64,000 nucleotides of DNA, taken from contig JAGUCH010000003.1 of the NCBI GenBank assembly GCA_019096065.1, positions 1,798,001 through 1,862,000 on the forward strand, read 5' to 3'. The translations under genes and the position numbers were made by a program. The notes under the pieces were generated by a model, which searched no databases, had not been told where the DNA came from, and was given only the letters and a program-made list of their open reading frames with translations. This document shows positions 50,500 to 63,479 of this stretch, in pieces (positions within the stretch are counted from its first letter, which is position 1; every line of letters starts with the position of its first letter). The stretch comes from Paracyclopina nana. Its lineage: Eukaryota > Arthropoda > Copepoda > Cyclopoida > Cyclopettidae.

Positions 50500-52609
50500 A
50501 AGAATGAAAAGTAGTTGTCTGTTTATTATTCGCCAGAGCTTAAAATGCATTTTCAATCTTTGCCTCAGGGGACTTGGTATGCTAATAAAAACGAGCAATT
50601 TCCAGCATAAATTCCCTAAAGTTGGAGAAAGAAGGTTTGACAGTGTAAAGCATATACTAGAGATTTGTTCCTGCTTTTTCTCCTCTTTTTAGGGCATGGC
50701 AGCATTCTAGTGATGGGAACGCAATTCTTTTGTAAGCCCCATACTTTCCCTCAAAATGTAGCTTTCTCCTCAATGGAGACTGTCTGGGCATATGACTAAT
50801 TTCACAAGAAATAGGAACTTTTTACATCTCCTCTATCTTTCAATTAAGGGCACTGATATACTGGTAAAAAATGAGAAACTGGGACTCGTTAGCAAGTAGC
50901 GCCATCTATGCTATGATAGTAATGGTGATGAATAACATTAGCAAAAAAGAGCCATTGTATGTAGTGGAAAAAAGCCTGCTTTTGTCCCCGATGTGAAAGT
51001 AACAATTTTACTGCATGATTTAAAAACTTTATTTGGATTTAGAGTTTAGATTGAAAAGTCTGCAATATGTGACAGCTGTAATGGAATGCAGCTATTTAAA
51101 GAGGTCCTAGCTCTTCATTTCATTCCAGAGAAAAGCTCTAACGCCTTTAGCATGTGCAACCAAGGTGGCATGCGGATTGTGGCACTAATTAAGGCCACAG
51201 TCCTTTTCACCTTCCATAAATTGAACCACAAATGCATTCATGCCTCAAGCAATAATCATGGTATCTTTCTCCTTTTTAAGCTTTTGTGGCTTCTTGATGA
51301 GGCTAATTTTTTAGTGCATCTTGATGAAAAAATGATGCATTCACTTGACATGATGGGGTTTCTTGCTTATTGCATGGCTTGCTCGTGAGATGCTATTATC
51401 CAGGGGAGCAGTTGACCACAAAAAGGCCTTTTTGTCAAGTGAGTGAACAATCTTCTTTGACTGCATTTTGTTGCAGATTTTTCTGCCATGCAGCTTTTTA
51501 AGAAATGAAAAATGCTCTACAATTCAGCAGCATCAGCTCAAAATTCTTATATATGATTCCTTCAATTTTTGTGGAAAAATAGCATGTGAAAGAAAAAAGT
51601 TTCTCTAATATATAGATAATCCTATACACGAAGAGCATATTGCGTACAGCTTTTTTAAATGTCACAATCAGTAAGGCCCACAGAAGGAAACTTCTTAGAG
51701 GATTTCCATAATAGCAGTTGGTGGCTTTTAACCAAGAAGGCTTCATTCTCTTTTTGACAGCCAAGGACAAAAGTGAGAAAAGTGGTAGCTCGACATTTTA
51801 AAAAAGATAAATGAGGCTCTTTCCAGCAAATTTAAGCCACCACCCTTGAAACGAGCTGTCGTTTTGGCGCAGATCAAGCAAGTGGGCTTTTTTCCTACAC
51901 TAATACAATTTTACCTAAATTGAGTGACTGCCCAATTTGTTCAAATGAAGAACAGCAGCGAGCTGTTTTACTCAACTCCCATGGGATGCTATTATTTAGT
52001 TGGTAATTTTTAGTAAATAAATTGAAATTAAGACTTGGCCTAGTTTTTTCTGGGTCATAGCAGCTGAATTGCCTTCACATACTACTAGCTCAGGTATCAA
52101 TGGCCAAATATTGAACACAAAGGGTAACTTGGCATGCTTTTGCCTATAAATAAGAGCAAATGGCATGTTGGGCTTGCATGACTTTATCTCTAAAAGGCCC
52201 AAGACATGTCATTGTTTATGCAAAGAAGGCCTACTCGCTACCTGCTTGCAGGAAAAAGCATTGAAGTCAGTTTTATTGCCAGAGACCATGAACATTACTT
52301 ATGGTGGTGTGACAAAAGTCCTGAACTGAGGAAAGCGCGAAAATGCCTCACACTTTATGGCACTATGCGTTTTCTGGCATGAAATTCAATATTTTTTGCA
52401 AAAAGTGTAAGTTGAAGCTTGCGCAAATCCCCTTGACAGACTATTGCAACTCTTTTAGGGAGTTGAATATTAACTGCTGCACATCCTGAATCCTGGCAGC
52501 AGCAATTCAGGACAAGATAAGGACAAGAAAGTCATGCCACAGCCATAAACGGTGTGTCTTTTATGACATGTCTGCCACAGCAGAAGAAGAAAATAATCTG
52601 TAAATAAAC
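50500..52609. other. Upstream region of the GPCR gene
   Basis: Must hold the 5' UTR exon(s) and promoter of the receptor. A CTCF-like core is at 50899-50907. No coding frames of note and no RNA gene seen. Confidence 0.4.
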
Positions 52610-53085
52610 CAGTGCACAGTGGGTTTATTTGCCGATTTCACGCGCACGGAAAAAGTCGCGAAATCAACATAGCACCTTTTTTTTTATTAGCGGTAAGCTA
52701 AAAATATGCCATCCTGGCACCCGGGAGAGCAAGTAAGAGCAGCCAATTCTGGTGGATTATCAATTTATGCTATAAGCTTGACTTCCCTGACTTGGTCACT
52801 CAATTGGAGTCGTTTGGAATCAAAAGTTATGGGAGATTCAATTTTTGCTCAAATTGTGCAAAGTTGCTGTTCTACTGAATTCGCCAAAATCAACTTTTGC
52901 CCAAAAATTATGTTTTCTTCACCAAATTTGAACCTTTATCTATCAATAAACATTAATTGGTGCTCTTTAGGTAGCCTAGAAGTCCTACAAATTAGAAGCT
53001 GAAAATGGGTGCTAAAATCGGAAATCTGCGATTTGACGTAATTTCTTGTGCGCGTAAAATCGGCTTTTTGATCCACTGTGCAGTG
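52610..53085. mobile_element. hAT-like MITE with about 40-bp inverted termini
   Basis: The left end CAGTGCACAGTGGGTTTATT and the right end, read inverted (CACTGCACAGTGGATCAAAA), stay similar for about 40 nt, including GCCGATTTNACGCGCAC. The CAGTG start resembles hAT elements, but I could not see an 8-bp duplication. No transposase. Confidence 0.65.
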
Positions 53086-55039
53086 CGAATTGGCAGTTAC
53101 CATAAATTCAGGAAGGTTGCGAAAAGCTAGAGCTTGAAGATGATGTATGGACAATGTTGATTGGCTGGCTGCTTGGTGCTACAGAAAAAGGCGGGAAATT
53201 GTTTGAATTTTGATTGGCTCATGCCTATGCCTACAAAATATTCGCTCTCTCTTTGCTTTTTATGCGTAAAAAGTAGCAACATGAATATTCAAGCAATAAC
53301 TTTTCCTTTTGGCATCCTCACACCTAGTATTCCCTGGCCATCATCAACTCTGCCAATAAAGGAAAATGTTCTTTCCCACATGCTATGCATAGTGCTCATG
53401 ATAAAATTACTCCATTTGCCAAAGAATAACAAAGGATGATAGCATAATTTCACATCTATCTAGAAATTGACTGTGAGCATGTAGTAGCACAGGAGAGGAA
53501 ACCAATCTCTTTTATCATATTTTGCTGCCCCTGAAGTAATAAAGCTAAAAGCATCCTCAGACCACTTCCATGTACTATGCATGTTGAAAGCAGCAAAAAG
53601 TGACTTTTTCTCCCCCACTCCAGTGCACTGACTAGTCCCCAGTGTGGTGGAAGAATTTAAGTGTTGGATCTGGTGCAAAGTGAGGATTTATCTAGGATCC
53701 TATTTCTCAAACAGTGTGACAGAACTTTTCATCTTGTGTCAAAAATGGCACCAAAGTTCCTGTTTTCTCCTGCTGCAGCAGCAGCAGCAAAAATGTCTGC
53801 TGCTGCTGCTTTTTCTAATTTGAGTGCTTTTCCAACAATGCAAAGGCATTTTTTGGTTCATCAGGATCCTAAGTCAAAGGCTTGCCTTTGCTACTTTTTG
53901 TGAGTTGTGCCTTTTTCATCTTTTTGCTACGAATGCTCCTACTACTCAAGAAAGGCCCCAATAAATTGATGGATGGCTCTCATAAACCTTTTGTCTGGGC
54001 AATTATGTGAACAAAAGCAAAATTGAGATCAATGGAACAGATTCCTTTTTGAAGTTGAGGCCCCAATGTGAGCTTTCTCAAGATGTCGTTGATTCAGCTC
54101 TCAGTGATCAATTTGCCACTACTGCTGTCTTTCAAAACAGTGGCCAATTTTATGTAGTTTACTCTAGTTTCAAATTAAGCCTTCATGGCCATGGTGGCGA
54201 AATAGGCTTACAAACTGCTCGACTTTCCTGTCGATTGCTACATCTACAAAAAACCTATCAATAGGATCAAGGAAAAGCCACCATTTCTACCTATAGACAA
54301 CAATGCAGAAGCAATGTTTAGCTTCAAAAAGATTAATTACTGAATGGCACAAAAAGCACAAGGTAAACGTCATTGTTAGCTTTTGAGTGTGGTAATAAAA
54401 AAGGCTCTCTCGCAGCAACTGAAGAAGTTTATGAAGCCTTGGGTGAAAAAGAGTTGCACTTCCAGAGGAACATAAATATTTGCTTTGACAAAATGGAAAA
54501 CTTCATCTACGCATTGAAAAGTTGACTTGGAACAAGTGGCCGAATTGCAGCGGCAGGAGCAGAGCATCGAGGTAAACAAAGGTCTTCTGCATACAATCAT
54601 GTATCAAAATATTTGCTCATACAGAATGCACAATAATAGAGGATATATGCGATAAGATATGAAACTACTGCAGCCACTTCTTACATTCACTGAACTTCTC
54701 TAAAACGAGCTAATTAATTCTACATGATCATGAAGGTTGCAAAGCTACAACTAGGGCTCACCAGGGGCCTATAAATACTAGTTTTGCCTTGATGAAAAGC
54801 CAACAAAGTCCCCCTGAAAAAAGTTTCTTCTCTTAGTGAGAGTATTCTTTGCTCCCTTCCAGGAAACTATTTACCATGATATAAATTGGTGAAACAGCCT
54901 AACAGATCTCAATCTGCGCTTGAAAAGAGTGAAAGACTTTGATAAGATTCTTATTTCTGATTTTTCGCTGAAAAGCATTTTTTTAATCTGCTTTGGAAAT
55001 TCTTAATGGATATTCTCGTGCTTCTGTGGAGTAATTTTT
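53086..55039. other. Intergenic DNA
   Basis: Open frames up to 92 codons without recognisable domains. A CTG/CAG palindrome lies at about 53770-53813 (CAGCAGCAGCAGC facing CTGCTGCTGCTGC). No genes called. Confidence 0.45.
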
Positions 55040-55042
55040 TAA

Positions 55043-55651
55043 GGCCCTGCTCACCTGCAATATTAACAGCAAAATAACGCACGATATTATGCTCATATTT
55101 GGAAATATCAGGCACTTGCAAAATCATTTCTTGAATGTAGGCTTCGGAATCCGTCTTAAAAGCTTGTTCTCATAAACATTTCTATAAGGTAAGCAAGGCA
55201 CTTTGCGCGCTCATATCTCAGCATCTACTCGTCCGATTGGAACCAAAATTAGAGGAATTCATAAGGACATATTGAAGAATATTCATGCCAATTTTCATCC
55301 GGATCGGAGGACGCTAAGGTCGCCTTACTGAAAGTAAGGCAAATCAGTTAAGCAAAGGATAAAAATCAGCCACCTCCTTAGAGTTCTCCGATCCGGATGA
55401 AATTTTGCATGTAGATTCTTCAATATGCTCTAATGAATACCTCCAAATTTGGTTCCAATCGGCTCAGTACTTGCTGAGTTATGAGCTTCCAAAGTGCCTT
55501 GCTTTGCTTACTGCCTGCCTTACTGAGTTTTATGAGAACAAGCTAAAGTACCAAAAAACATCTTACAGCAAAATCAAAATTCTCAGTTTCTAAGTATTTC
55601 TCTCCGATATTTTGCCAAAATATCAGCCACAATATGCGGGTGAACAGGCCC
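55043..55651. mobile_element. MITE, family B, copy 2, with an inserted foldback
   Basis: Termini GGCCCTGCTCACCTGC / GCGGGTGAACAGGCCC with TAA duplications (55040-55042, 55652-55654). It is about 390 bp longer than copy 1 because a long inverted-repeat element (55159-55548) interrupts it. Confidence 0.85.
55159..55548. repeat. Foldback element with arms of about 190 bp
   Basis: The left arm starts AGCTTGTTCTCATAAA and the right arm ends TTTATGAGAACAAGCT. Further matching blocks in mirror order include AAGCAAGGCACTTTG / CAAAGTGCCTTGCTT, GATTGGAACCAAA / TTTGGTTCCAATC, and CATCCGGATCGGAG / CTCCGATCCGGATG. Mismatches are scattered. Confidence 0.85.
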
Positions 55652-56206
55652 TAAAAATCACTCACTAGACACTTTTTCTATGGAAAGCCAATTAAAAATA
55701 TCCCATGGAGTAAAGAAATGTACCCAGAATTGAGGATGTTTTGACTGTCGTTCAGCTTCGAAGGTGTCAGCCTCGAAAGGCCACAAGTGAGGCAGCTGAA
55801 GGTGGGGTTGATTGAAACACGTGATATTTGGGTTATTTGATTGATTGCTTACTGCTGATCGCATTGAAAAGCATGCAAACATAAACTATGTGGAGACGAG
55901 AATTTCCCGCAGGAAGAGAGCGTTCAAGAAATAAAATTCTGCCTTGCTATTTTGAATTTTTTTTCATTTGTTTGACCTGGGAATTGAGTTGGTTGCGAGA
56001 TCTGAAAATTCACCGATTCAGCTCAAAAAGGAGCCATATCACTTTGAAGAAAAGGCCCAATTGGGCAGAAAAAGGGACTAACAGGCGAAAAAGTTGTAAA
56101 ATCTCTATCAGAAAGTGAAAGCTGCAGAACAGACAAAGAGGAAGGCCAAGAAAAGTTATCCCATTTGCAAATGACTTTTTTGTCCTGAAAATGCCGAGAG
56201 TATCGC

Positions 56207-56461
56207 AGCCCCGTTAACATTAGGCGGGAAAATTCGAAAAAAGCAATATATTTGAAATCTCTTATTTGTCTCGATTTTTCAAGGCAACCTCAATATCAAA
56301 AGGCTATTTTGACAAATTATCGACTTAAAATACTTAAAATTATTGCTTCAAAGTGCGTCTGGATTTTGTGTCTCGTTTTAGCCAGTTTTAGTAAAAAAAT
56401 GTAAAAAAAAGGCTGTTTTTTCCCAAAACATCGCCTATTGCGAGCAGGTGAACGGGGCCTT
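56207..56461. mobile_element. MITE, family B, copy 3 (degenerate left end)
   Basis: The right end GCAGGTGAACGGGGCC is well preserved. The left end GCCCCGTTAACATTAGGCG matches its complement with substitutions, and GCCTATTGCG near the right end mirrors the left. AT-rich interior. Confidence 0.6.
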
Positions 56462-57046
56462 TGCCTTTAAAAATAATTAAGAATGAGTACCTTGTTAGCA
56501 GATCAACAGGTTGTTGTGTAGAAGGGAAAATATGATAGTGAAAACCACCTCGCGGCCTCCGGACTTCAGGACTTGAAGAGAGATCTGCTGAAACTGCGAC
56601 GACCTCATCTTTTTTGGCGGCCTCAAGAGCAGCGCGAGGCCGCTGACATTACGAGTGCTTCGCCACAGAAGCAGAGGCCAAGGCGCAGAGCGTTAAGTAA
56701 AAAACCTACTCCTCCAACTACCCATGTGTTTTTAGTTTTTAATGAGGATTAATTTCTTATTGCCACCCAAAAGTGCTTTCGCGGAGGAAAAAACATTCAT
56801 TTGGGCACGCCGAAAAAGAGCGCGCTCTCAGCAGTGAAGACCTCGATCCTCTTTTTCCGCCGAATTTCAACTTTTCGCTCGATAAACTTTATGGTTGATT
56901 TCATGGGGTTGCATTTTTGAGCCATATATTCAACCTCAAGTGTCACAAGTTCCGCCACATGCTCTCTGCCAAAGCAGAAGCAGCGCCAGCTGCTTTTCTC
57001 AGAAATTGACGCGCAAAAGGAGAAAATTAAGCTGACAGACGGATTA

Positions 57047-57456
57047 ATGTCCTGTTCATGTACAGCCCAAACTCCTTGGGAAAATGCACGAAAAACACCT
57101 CAAGGACCGGAGAAAATTTGTATTAGGACAGGTGCTAGCTAACACAAAAAAATCCGATCGACTTTATGCCAAGTTGAAAGTAAACAAACCTAATTGTGGC
57201 AATTTTGGGGCCACATTTTGGACATTTTCATCAAAATCAATTATTCGTTGTCATCTTTTTACCAAAGGAACTTGAAGAAAGCTATTTTTTGCGAAAAAAT
57301 GCTGAAAACAATGAAACGAACTAGCAAACATTGCCATTAAAAATGCTGCTCGGTCCCAAGCTGAACTCGTAGAGAGGCAGTCAGCGAGATATTCACTTTT
57401 CCTCGAGACAATTTTCTCCATACCTTAAGGCATTCTTAATACATGAACTAGGCACT
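57047..57456 (-). repeat. Family A element, copy 4 (inverted)
   Basis: Reads as family A on the minus strand, from GTTCATGTATTAAGAATGCC (complement near 57435-57455) to GTACATGAACAGGACA (complement near 57048-57063). Closest in landmarks to copies 1 and 3. Confidence 0.75.
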
Positions 57457-58607
57457 ATACCTCGTTACCTTAAAATTGTACAGCATCCTAGATTGAAATG
57501 CTAAAGTTTTCGTACTTCTGGTTAATCAAAACACTTCAAGCTTAAATGACCTAGAAAGCTGAATCCAGCTGAAGCTATCTAAAGTGATTAGTACTAAAAT
57601 AAGAGGCTTGAGCAAGACGCAATTTAACGGGAAAATCCTTCATAGGCGGACACCGCATAATAAAGCTGCGAGCGAAATTACCCCGGAAACTGGCTCGGCC
57701 AAAAGGAAAAGTCCAATTTTTCCCCTCCATTCTAGCTGTGAAATGGGCTGTTAGGTGATGGAGATGTTCTTCTTGCATCTATTGAAAGTCGATGCTGGCC
57801 ATTTTCTGCTGTTTAATAGCTGATATATCCCTTCGAGAAAGTGTAAATCATTTTGTCCTACACTATATAGCATGAATCCATGAAAAAGATGATCTCTTAT
57901 GGGCTTTTTTGCAAAGGGAGAAATATTTACTGGGGCTGCTCTCAATGTGCAAATCATAATTCAAACTTATTTATGGCTGTTTACATTGAGGGGAAAGAAA
58001 CAAAGTCATGCTTTTCCCCCGAAACCTTGCTGAAAATGGGTATTTTTGCGATGAACTTATGAAAGATTGCTTGAGCTCATGGGCTAGCATTTTTTGTGCA
58101 GATCTTTGGGAAATAGTGATTTGCCCTTTCACAGCAAGAGAGGGAGAGAAGTATTCATAAAAGTCGAAGATTGACGCAATATATATAAGTACTCGTATTT
58201 GTACTAGTAGTAGTATCACAAGTACGAACTACTTTCAGAGGTGATTTATCGCGCAAAAAACGCTTCACACTCGCAGACATCACAGCCTAACATATCTCCC
58301 CCTCAAAGCCTGGGCTCACATTCGTTTTCTCACCATTCGAAAAACAATCTGTTAGTACTTTAAATGACTAATTATTCTCACAGAAGAAGCAATAAAAATT
58401 GGAGCCTTTATGCAAGGGTTTCCTCTCAATTTCTTGGAATTGGAATTCTGCCATGTATCTTACGAAAAAAGCTTTAAAGAATCATTTTCAGTTGGTTGCT
58501 CAATTATTGCAAGCTTCAAACGCCTCGGGGAGTTTTTCCGCAAAAAGCATAGCGCGCAGTCTGGAGCAGAGAAATTGCCCATTTTTCCGCTCTCGTTGGA
58601 TTTTGAT
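57457..58607. other. Intergenic DNA downstream of MTMR9
   Basis: Contains the 3' UTR of MTMR9 on the minus strand. An AATAAA overlaps the MTMR9 stop codon (minus strand, 58607-58612), but whether it serves as the poly(A) signal is unclear. No other gene recognised. Confidence 0.4.
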
Positions 58608-61600
58608 TTATTTATGCACCTTATTATGAGCAGTCGGAGCAGAAGTAGTGAATTTGTGCAAAATGTTCAACTTTTCTGCCTGAGCTTCGAGTTCTTGCAG
58701 TTTTCGTCGGAGCTGAATCACATGAGTCTTTGCACTTCGATTCTTCTCGATAATTTCTGCAATTTTTTTCCGAGCTTCTTGCTCCGGCTTCGGGTCCACG
58801 ATCCAGCGCAGGTACATCCCATTCCAAAGGGCCTAACGAAGAAAACTCAATTGAGGCCAATAAATTAATAGCCAAAAATTCAGTCAGTTCCGCGCAAAAT
58901 CCACAAAAAAGAAATACGACAGTTTCCCTCCTTTGAAAAGTGATCAAGGAAAATCAGTCGATTTCCTTTTTTATCGCAATTCCAATTTTGTAAAGGCCTT
59001 AGTTGAGGGATGCAATTTAGCAGAATTCCGAAGAATTGCGCTCAAATATGTGCTTTTTTAGCTCAAAGCAAAGCAGAGCTTGAATTTATTAAGCGCGCTC
59101 GTAAATGCTTTCCAACTGTCTAAAGGCGCGTGCAGTAGAGAAGTCTAAATTCAAATCTAATCAATAATTTCTTGACAGCTTATTCACTCACTTTAACTGC
59201 GTTGAGTTCTTTTTAAAAAGGTACTTTTGCGGCAAAAGTAGTTTGGCAGCAGTGTAACAAAAAACCTGAGGTAGTGTGACAAACTAGAGAGACAAAGAGA
59301 CGAACGCTCGCTCCTTTTTTAAAGGAAAACCATCAATCTGCCTTATTTGCTTACAGGAGAATTTCTCTCTCTAGCAGATGCAAAAGTGCTTCCTATGACC
59401 GATATATAAATAAAGCCTGACATTCCAATTGAACCACCTTAAAATCAAAGGTCAAGCTCAAACAAAGCAGCTTTCGTATTCCTGATCAATGTCAACTAGG
59501 ATTTTTCCTTTGCTTACAAATAGACGTAAGGACGTAGCTATCATGTTCAGTTCATTGTCTGTGTTATCAAGGAGTATAATATGTTTACTTTTACAAGCAA
59601 CCTCTACGAGCGACTTTATTGCTAAAATAATTAATTTTCTACTTGTCAGCATGTTTATCATGGTTACTGCCTCGATCAAAATAATGTATCCTACAAGCCC
59701 TGTCGCTGAGAAAACTGTCCAGAGATGGCAGCACCTTGAGCGCGTACTGCACTATGGCCGAACGGCCCAAATGGGAAGTCAGCTCTGTCCAGCCAGAACG
59801 GCGCGGAAAAATACGCCCTCAAGTTTTGACAAATTGGGCGCAAGGCGGCGCTGACTACCCAACTGTGACTTGAGCGGCAGGGCTTACAATACATGCTCAT
59901 ATTGGGCAATATCATCAACTGAGTAATATTGCTAAAAGGATACTGCGAAAATTACGTACAACCTGCAATGCAGCAGCAAGTTGCAGGTTGCGGTAGGGAG
60001 ACACTTGAAGAATTTGCAAGTGATTTATTTCTTCAATAAGGATTTCTTCCTTTGGCTGATGAAAAGCCTTTTCAACTGCCCAAAAATATACCAGGAGGCT
60101 CTTCTTGAATTTTTTGAGGCATGCCCGGCTAGCTTAGTACTTTAACTGGATTTAGCGAGTCGTCGGTACCGAATTTACTTTCCAGGCCTGAGATGGATCT
60201 CAAGGCAGCTGGTGGTCTCAAGATGCTACATACCAGTGTGACAGGGGCCACTGAAGGCCAGATGACCACGACGTTCGGCTCGTAAAGGCAGTTGAGAAAA
60301 TTGGACAGGATTTCCGGGCGGTTGACGTAGGCCCAAAGGCTCACAGTGTTCTCCTTGACACCCAACAGATTCCTTTCGAATTCACTATCGCAGAGGAATG
60401 TGCCAAAATTGGAGAAGTACGCATGGTCGGCGAGAGCAACCAGAAAATTCTCGGTGAATTCGAAAGAAAACGGGAATTGGTTGTGAATCTGAAAAAAAAA
60501 ATTAATGAAGTTTCCAGTGATAGCGCCCACCAAACGTTCAATCGCTCTTTCATATAAGTCATTGTTGCATGATTGGAATTTCGGCCTAACTTTTACAAAA
60601 ACAAGCTAGTTGATGCCACCAGCTGTGCCAGGACCGAATTTTTGTCAGCAAATAATCTGCATTCGATTCGTTTTGAAACTTTCTCATATGCAACTTTATG
60701 CAATTTGAGGTTTCATCATTTTTCGATGATTTTCCCTCTCCATCAAAATAGCGCTCGTTTAGCTTTGTGATTACTTGAGCTACGGCGAATTTATAATTCT
60801 TGACTTTGATGTAGTAAAAAAGGACTTTATAAGGTTAGTTGCACAAATTGGCTTCAGTCGAACATAATCAGGTGAGTTTTATCCAAGATCCCAGGATCGA
60901 AAATGTTTTTCCCTTTTTTATGAACGCCTCTCTTGCTCCAATACACAGTGTGGGAGTTTATAAAGGGCTACGTAAAATCCCCCATGGGATGAAAAGCTTA
61001 TCGTGCTCGCAAAATAAGTATGCGGCCTCTTGAGCGACTGGAATGATTCATGCCCTTATAGCATATCGGAAGCTCTTTTAACGCGCAACTTTTTTGATCA
61101 TATCTTAGGCTGCCATAAAAAACGGACCCAAATATTTAATGAAAAGATACCTCCATTGTTGTGTTTTTCCTCCATTATAACAAAGAGGAACACATGGCAG
61201 ATTTTAGAATTCTTTGTTCAGCTTATGCACGTGCTACTAAAGCATGAAATGGGATACCTGCCAAACGCAATCGAGGAACAGGGTGAAAGTAGGAGCATGG
61301 TTTTTCGACTTGGCAGCCACCGAGTCGTTGAAAGGGCCCTTGGAAGTCCTGGACCAAAAGGGATGTCCGGCCTGAAGCCATTCCCGTTCAATCAGAGCTT
61401 CAAATCCACGCACGGTCCGGCAATCCGGATTCAAGATGACCTGGGCCAACGAAGTGACACACAAGGTTATGTCACGGCCTTCAGATCCATGCACCATAAC
61501 ACAGGCTCTTTCCTAGAGGCAAATTCCATTTTAATTGCATCAGAGAATCACGAGAGCATCTCTTGAGCTCCCTTTCTTTTGGTTACGTGAGCTGTTATGC

Positions 61601-63479
61601 TGAGCAACTTAATGTCATACCCTCTTTTTTGAATGAGTCGAGAAAGTACTTTGAGAATACACTTTCACGACGGGATTTAAATCGAGTTTGTTCAGCACGT
61701 TAGAAAGTTTCCAAACTTTAAAAGCTGATTAGTGCCCTTTAATTTTTCACCAAAGATGAAAATAGCCCAACTTCATGAATTTTAATTATGATGGGGAGTG
61801 TTAAGATTTTGCCATAATGATAAGAGTTAACTGCGCTATCATCCGAAAAAAAGCGTTTTAAACTACCATTTCGTACTTACCTGCTCGATGCACTGAGCCA
61901 CCAAGCAACCACAATTAAGCACTTCTTTAACATGAGTCAGCCAGCTGGATATCGTTAACCGGTTCAGCCATTTTTCGTGGGAAGCAGAGGTATCTGAGCA
62001 AGCTTCCATTAGCTTGGAGTAGGAATCGAGCAGAAAATGGTATCTGTCAATGGACTTATTGATTTTCTTCCACCCAGGATAATAGGCCTCAGATTCTTGG
62101 CCACCGCCTTTGGCTCGCGCACTGCTAATTGTGGCTCCGGTCCGTGTGTCTATAATAAAGCCTTTTTTGGCCTTGTGGCTTACATTAAAGGCTGCCATGA
62201 GTTTTTCGTCTTCCCTTGAGCGACGCCCATTTGGCCCTATCAAGGGTTGGCTGCATCTTCCTATCACGCTCTGAAACGCAGAAAGTGTGCTAAGAAGGGA
62301 AAGCCAAGAAGTGGATTTTTTTGTGAAGTAAAATCTCAAGAACTGTCACAAAAATATTGCTCTTAAATACCACGTTAGAGCTAGTATTTTGTTTGCTAGC
62401 CAAATTCAACGTCAGGGCTGACATTTAGTGACTTTTGAAAAGCCAAAAAAGCTATAATCAATATACTAACGCCATTAGTGTGTCTGTAGCTCAAAACTGG
62501 AAATCTTCCACCATCCCTGAATACAGCAGAGTATCTGAGAATATCATCACTTATTGAGGCTGGAACCACTACCGCTTTAGGATAAGCCTTACAAACCTGA
62601 AAACATGAGACTGAAGAGGTAAATGCTGCATGCAACATTTAATGTAAGCTTAAGTCGTTTGCTGCAAGAAGATTTCTGCAAAATAGTTCTGGCACGAAAG
62701 CCATGAAGAAATGTGAAGCATGAGCCAGTTGATATCTTATCATTACCATAATAACTTTCCGTCTCCATTTTGAGGTTTTTCTCGTCTTTTATGCTGCACA
62801 CATAATTTCTTTGCTCAAAGTTTTGCGATTATCTAGCTTCACTATGCGGAGTTACAGTATTTTTTCTTTTTGCAGCAAATGCCTCGTACCGAATAATCAA
62901 TATTGACATAGGAAATTCTCCATTCGGAATCTGCTGTATGAATAAGTTTAGCGAATTCTTCTTCTGGCTGAAATAAGCTCCATCCATCTTCCAAAACTTT
63001 GAAGCTTGGATTGTAGTAAAAAGCATAATTTCTCGTTATGTCCACTGTAATTAAAAGAAGCAATGTTGTTAGAGCATGGTCCATCAAAGCTTATGCTATT
63101 ATTTACCTATTGCGGAAAGTTTCTCTAAAGAATCGGCCACGTTTAAGTACTCTTCTTGTCCTTGGATGTCAATCCGGATTTGCCTCAAATCTTTGCATTT
63201 CACCACCAGACTTCCTCCTCCACTTTGACTACTATTGGGTCGTCTCTCAATAGCATCAATGCTTCGGTGTAAAATCTGAAAGTGCATTTTTACTCGGCCA
63301 TAAACCTAAGGAATGGCAAGCAAAATTGTTACCATAATCTCTTCGACGTCCTTGGACAAGGATGACAGTATCAAGTGATGACCAGTGATGCAGAGAGCTT
63401 TCTGACCAGCAGGCTCAAAGGGCATATGGACTAGCACCCCATTAACCCTTGAAATCTTGATCAAATCAGCAAATTCCAT
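58608..63479 (-). CDS. MTMR9: Myotubularin-related protein 9 (catalytically inactive)
   Basis: Pseudophosphatase that partners active myotubularins (MTMR6/7/8 in vertebrates) acting on PI3P and PI(3,5)P2 in endosome and autophagy pathways. Exons: 63333-63479, 63107-63275, 62890-63044, 62471-62596, 61881-62270, 61258-61512, 60234-60488, 58608-58832; 1722 nt, 573 aa against about 549 in human. PH-GRAM domain about 1-105 (GHHLILSS, CKDLRQIRIDI); phosphatase-like domain about 110-490 with GGRFPVLSY and GFEALIEREWLQAGHPF; C-terminal coiled coil about 515-560. The signature HCSDGWDRT reads HGSEGRDIT: the nucleophile is Gly338 and the Arg is Ile344. Both are lost in MTMR9 generally, so this is ancestral inactivity, not decay. 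An acceptor-like CATCAG precedes the start by 4 nt. Confidence 0.96.

Noticed and set aside
58608..63479. MTMR9 as a decayed phosphatase pseudogene
   Set aside because: All eight exons are open and in phase, and loss of the catalytic Cys and Arg is the normal state of MTMR9.
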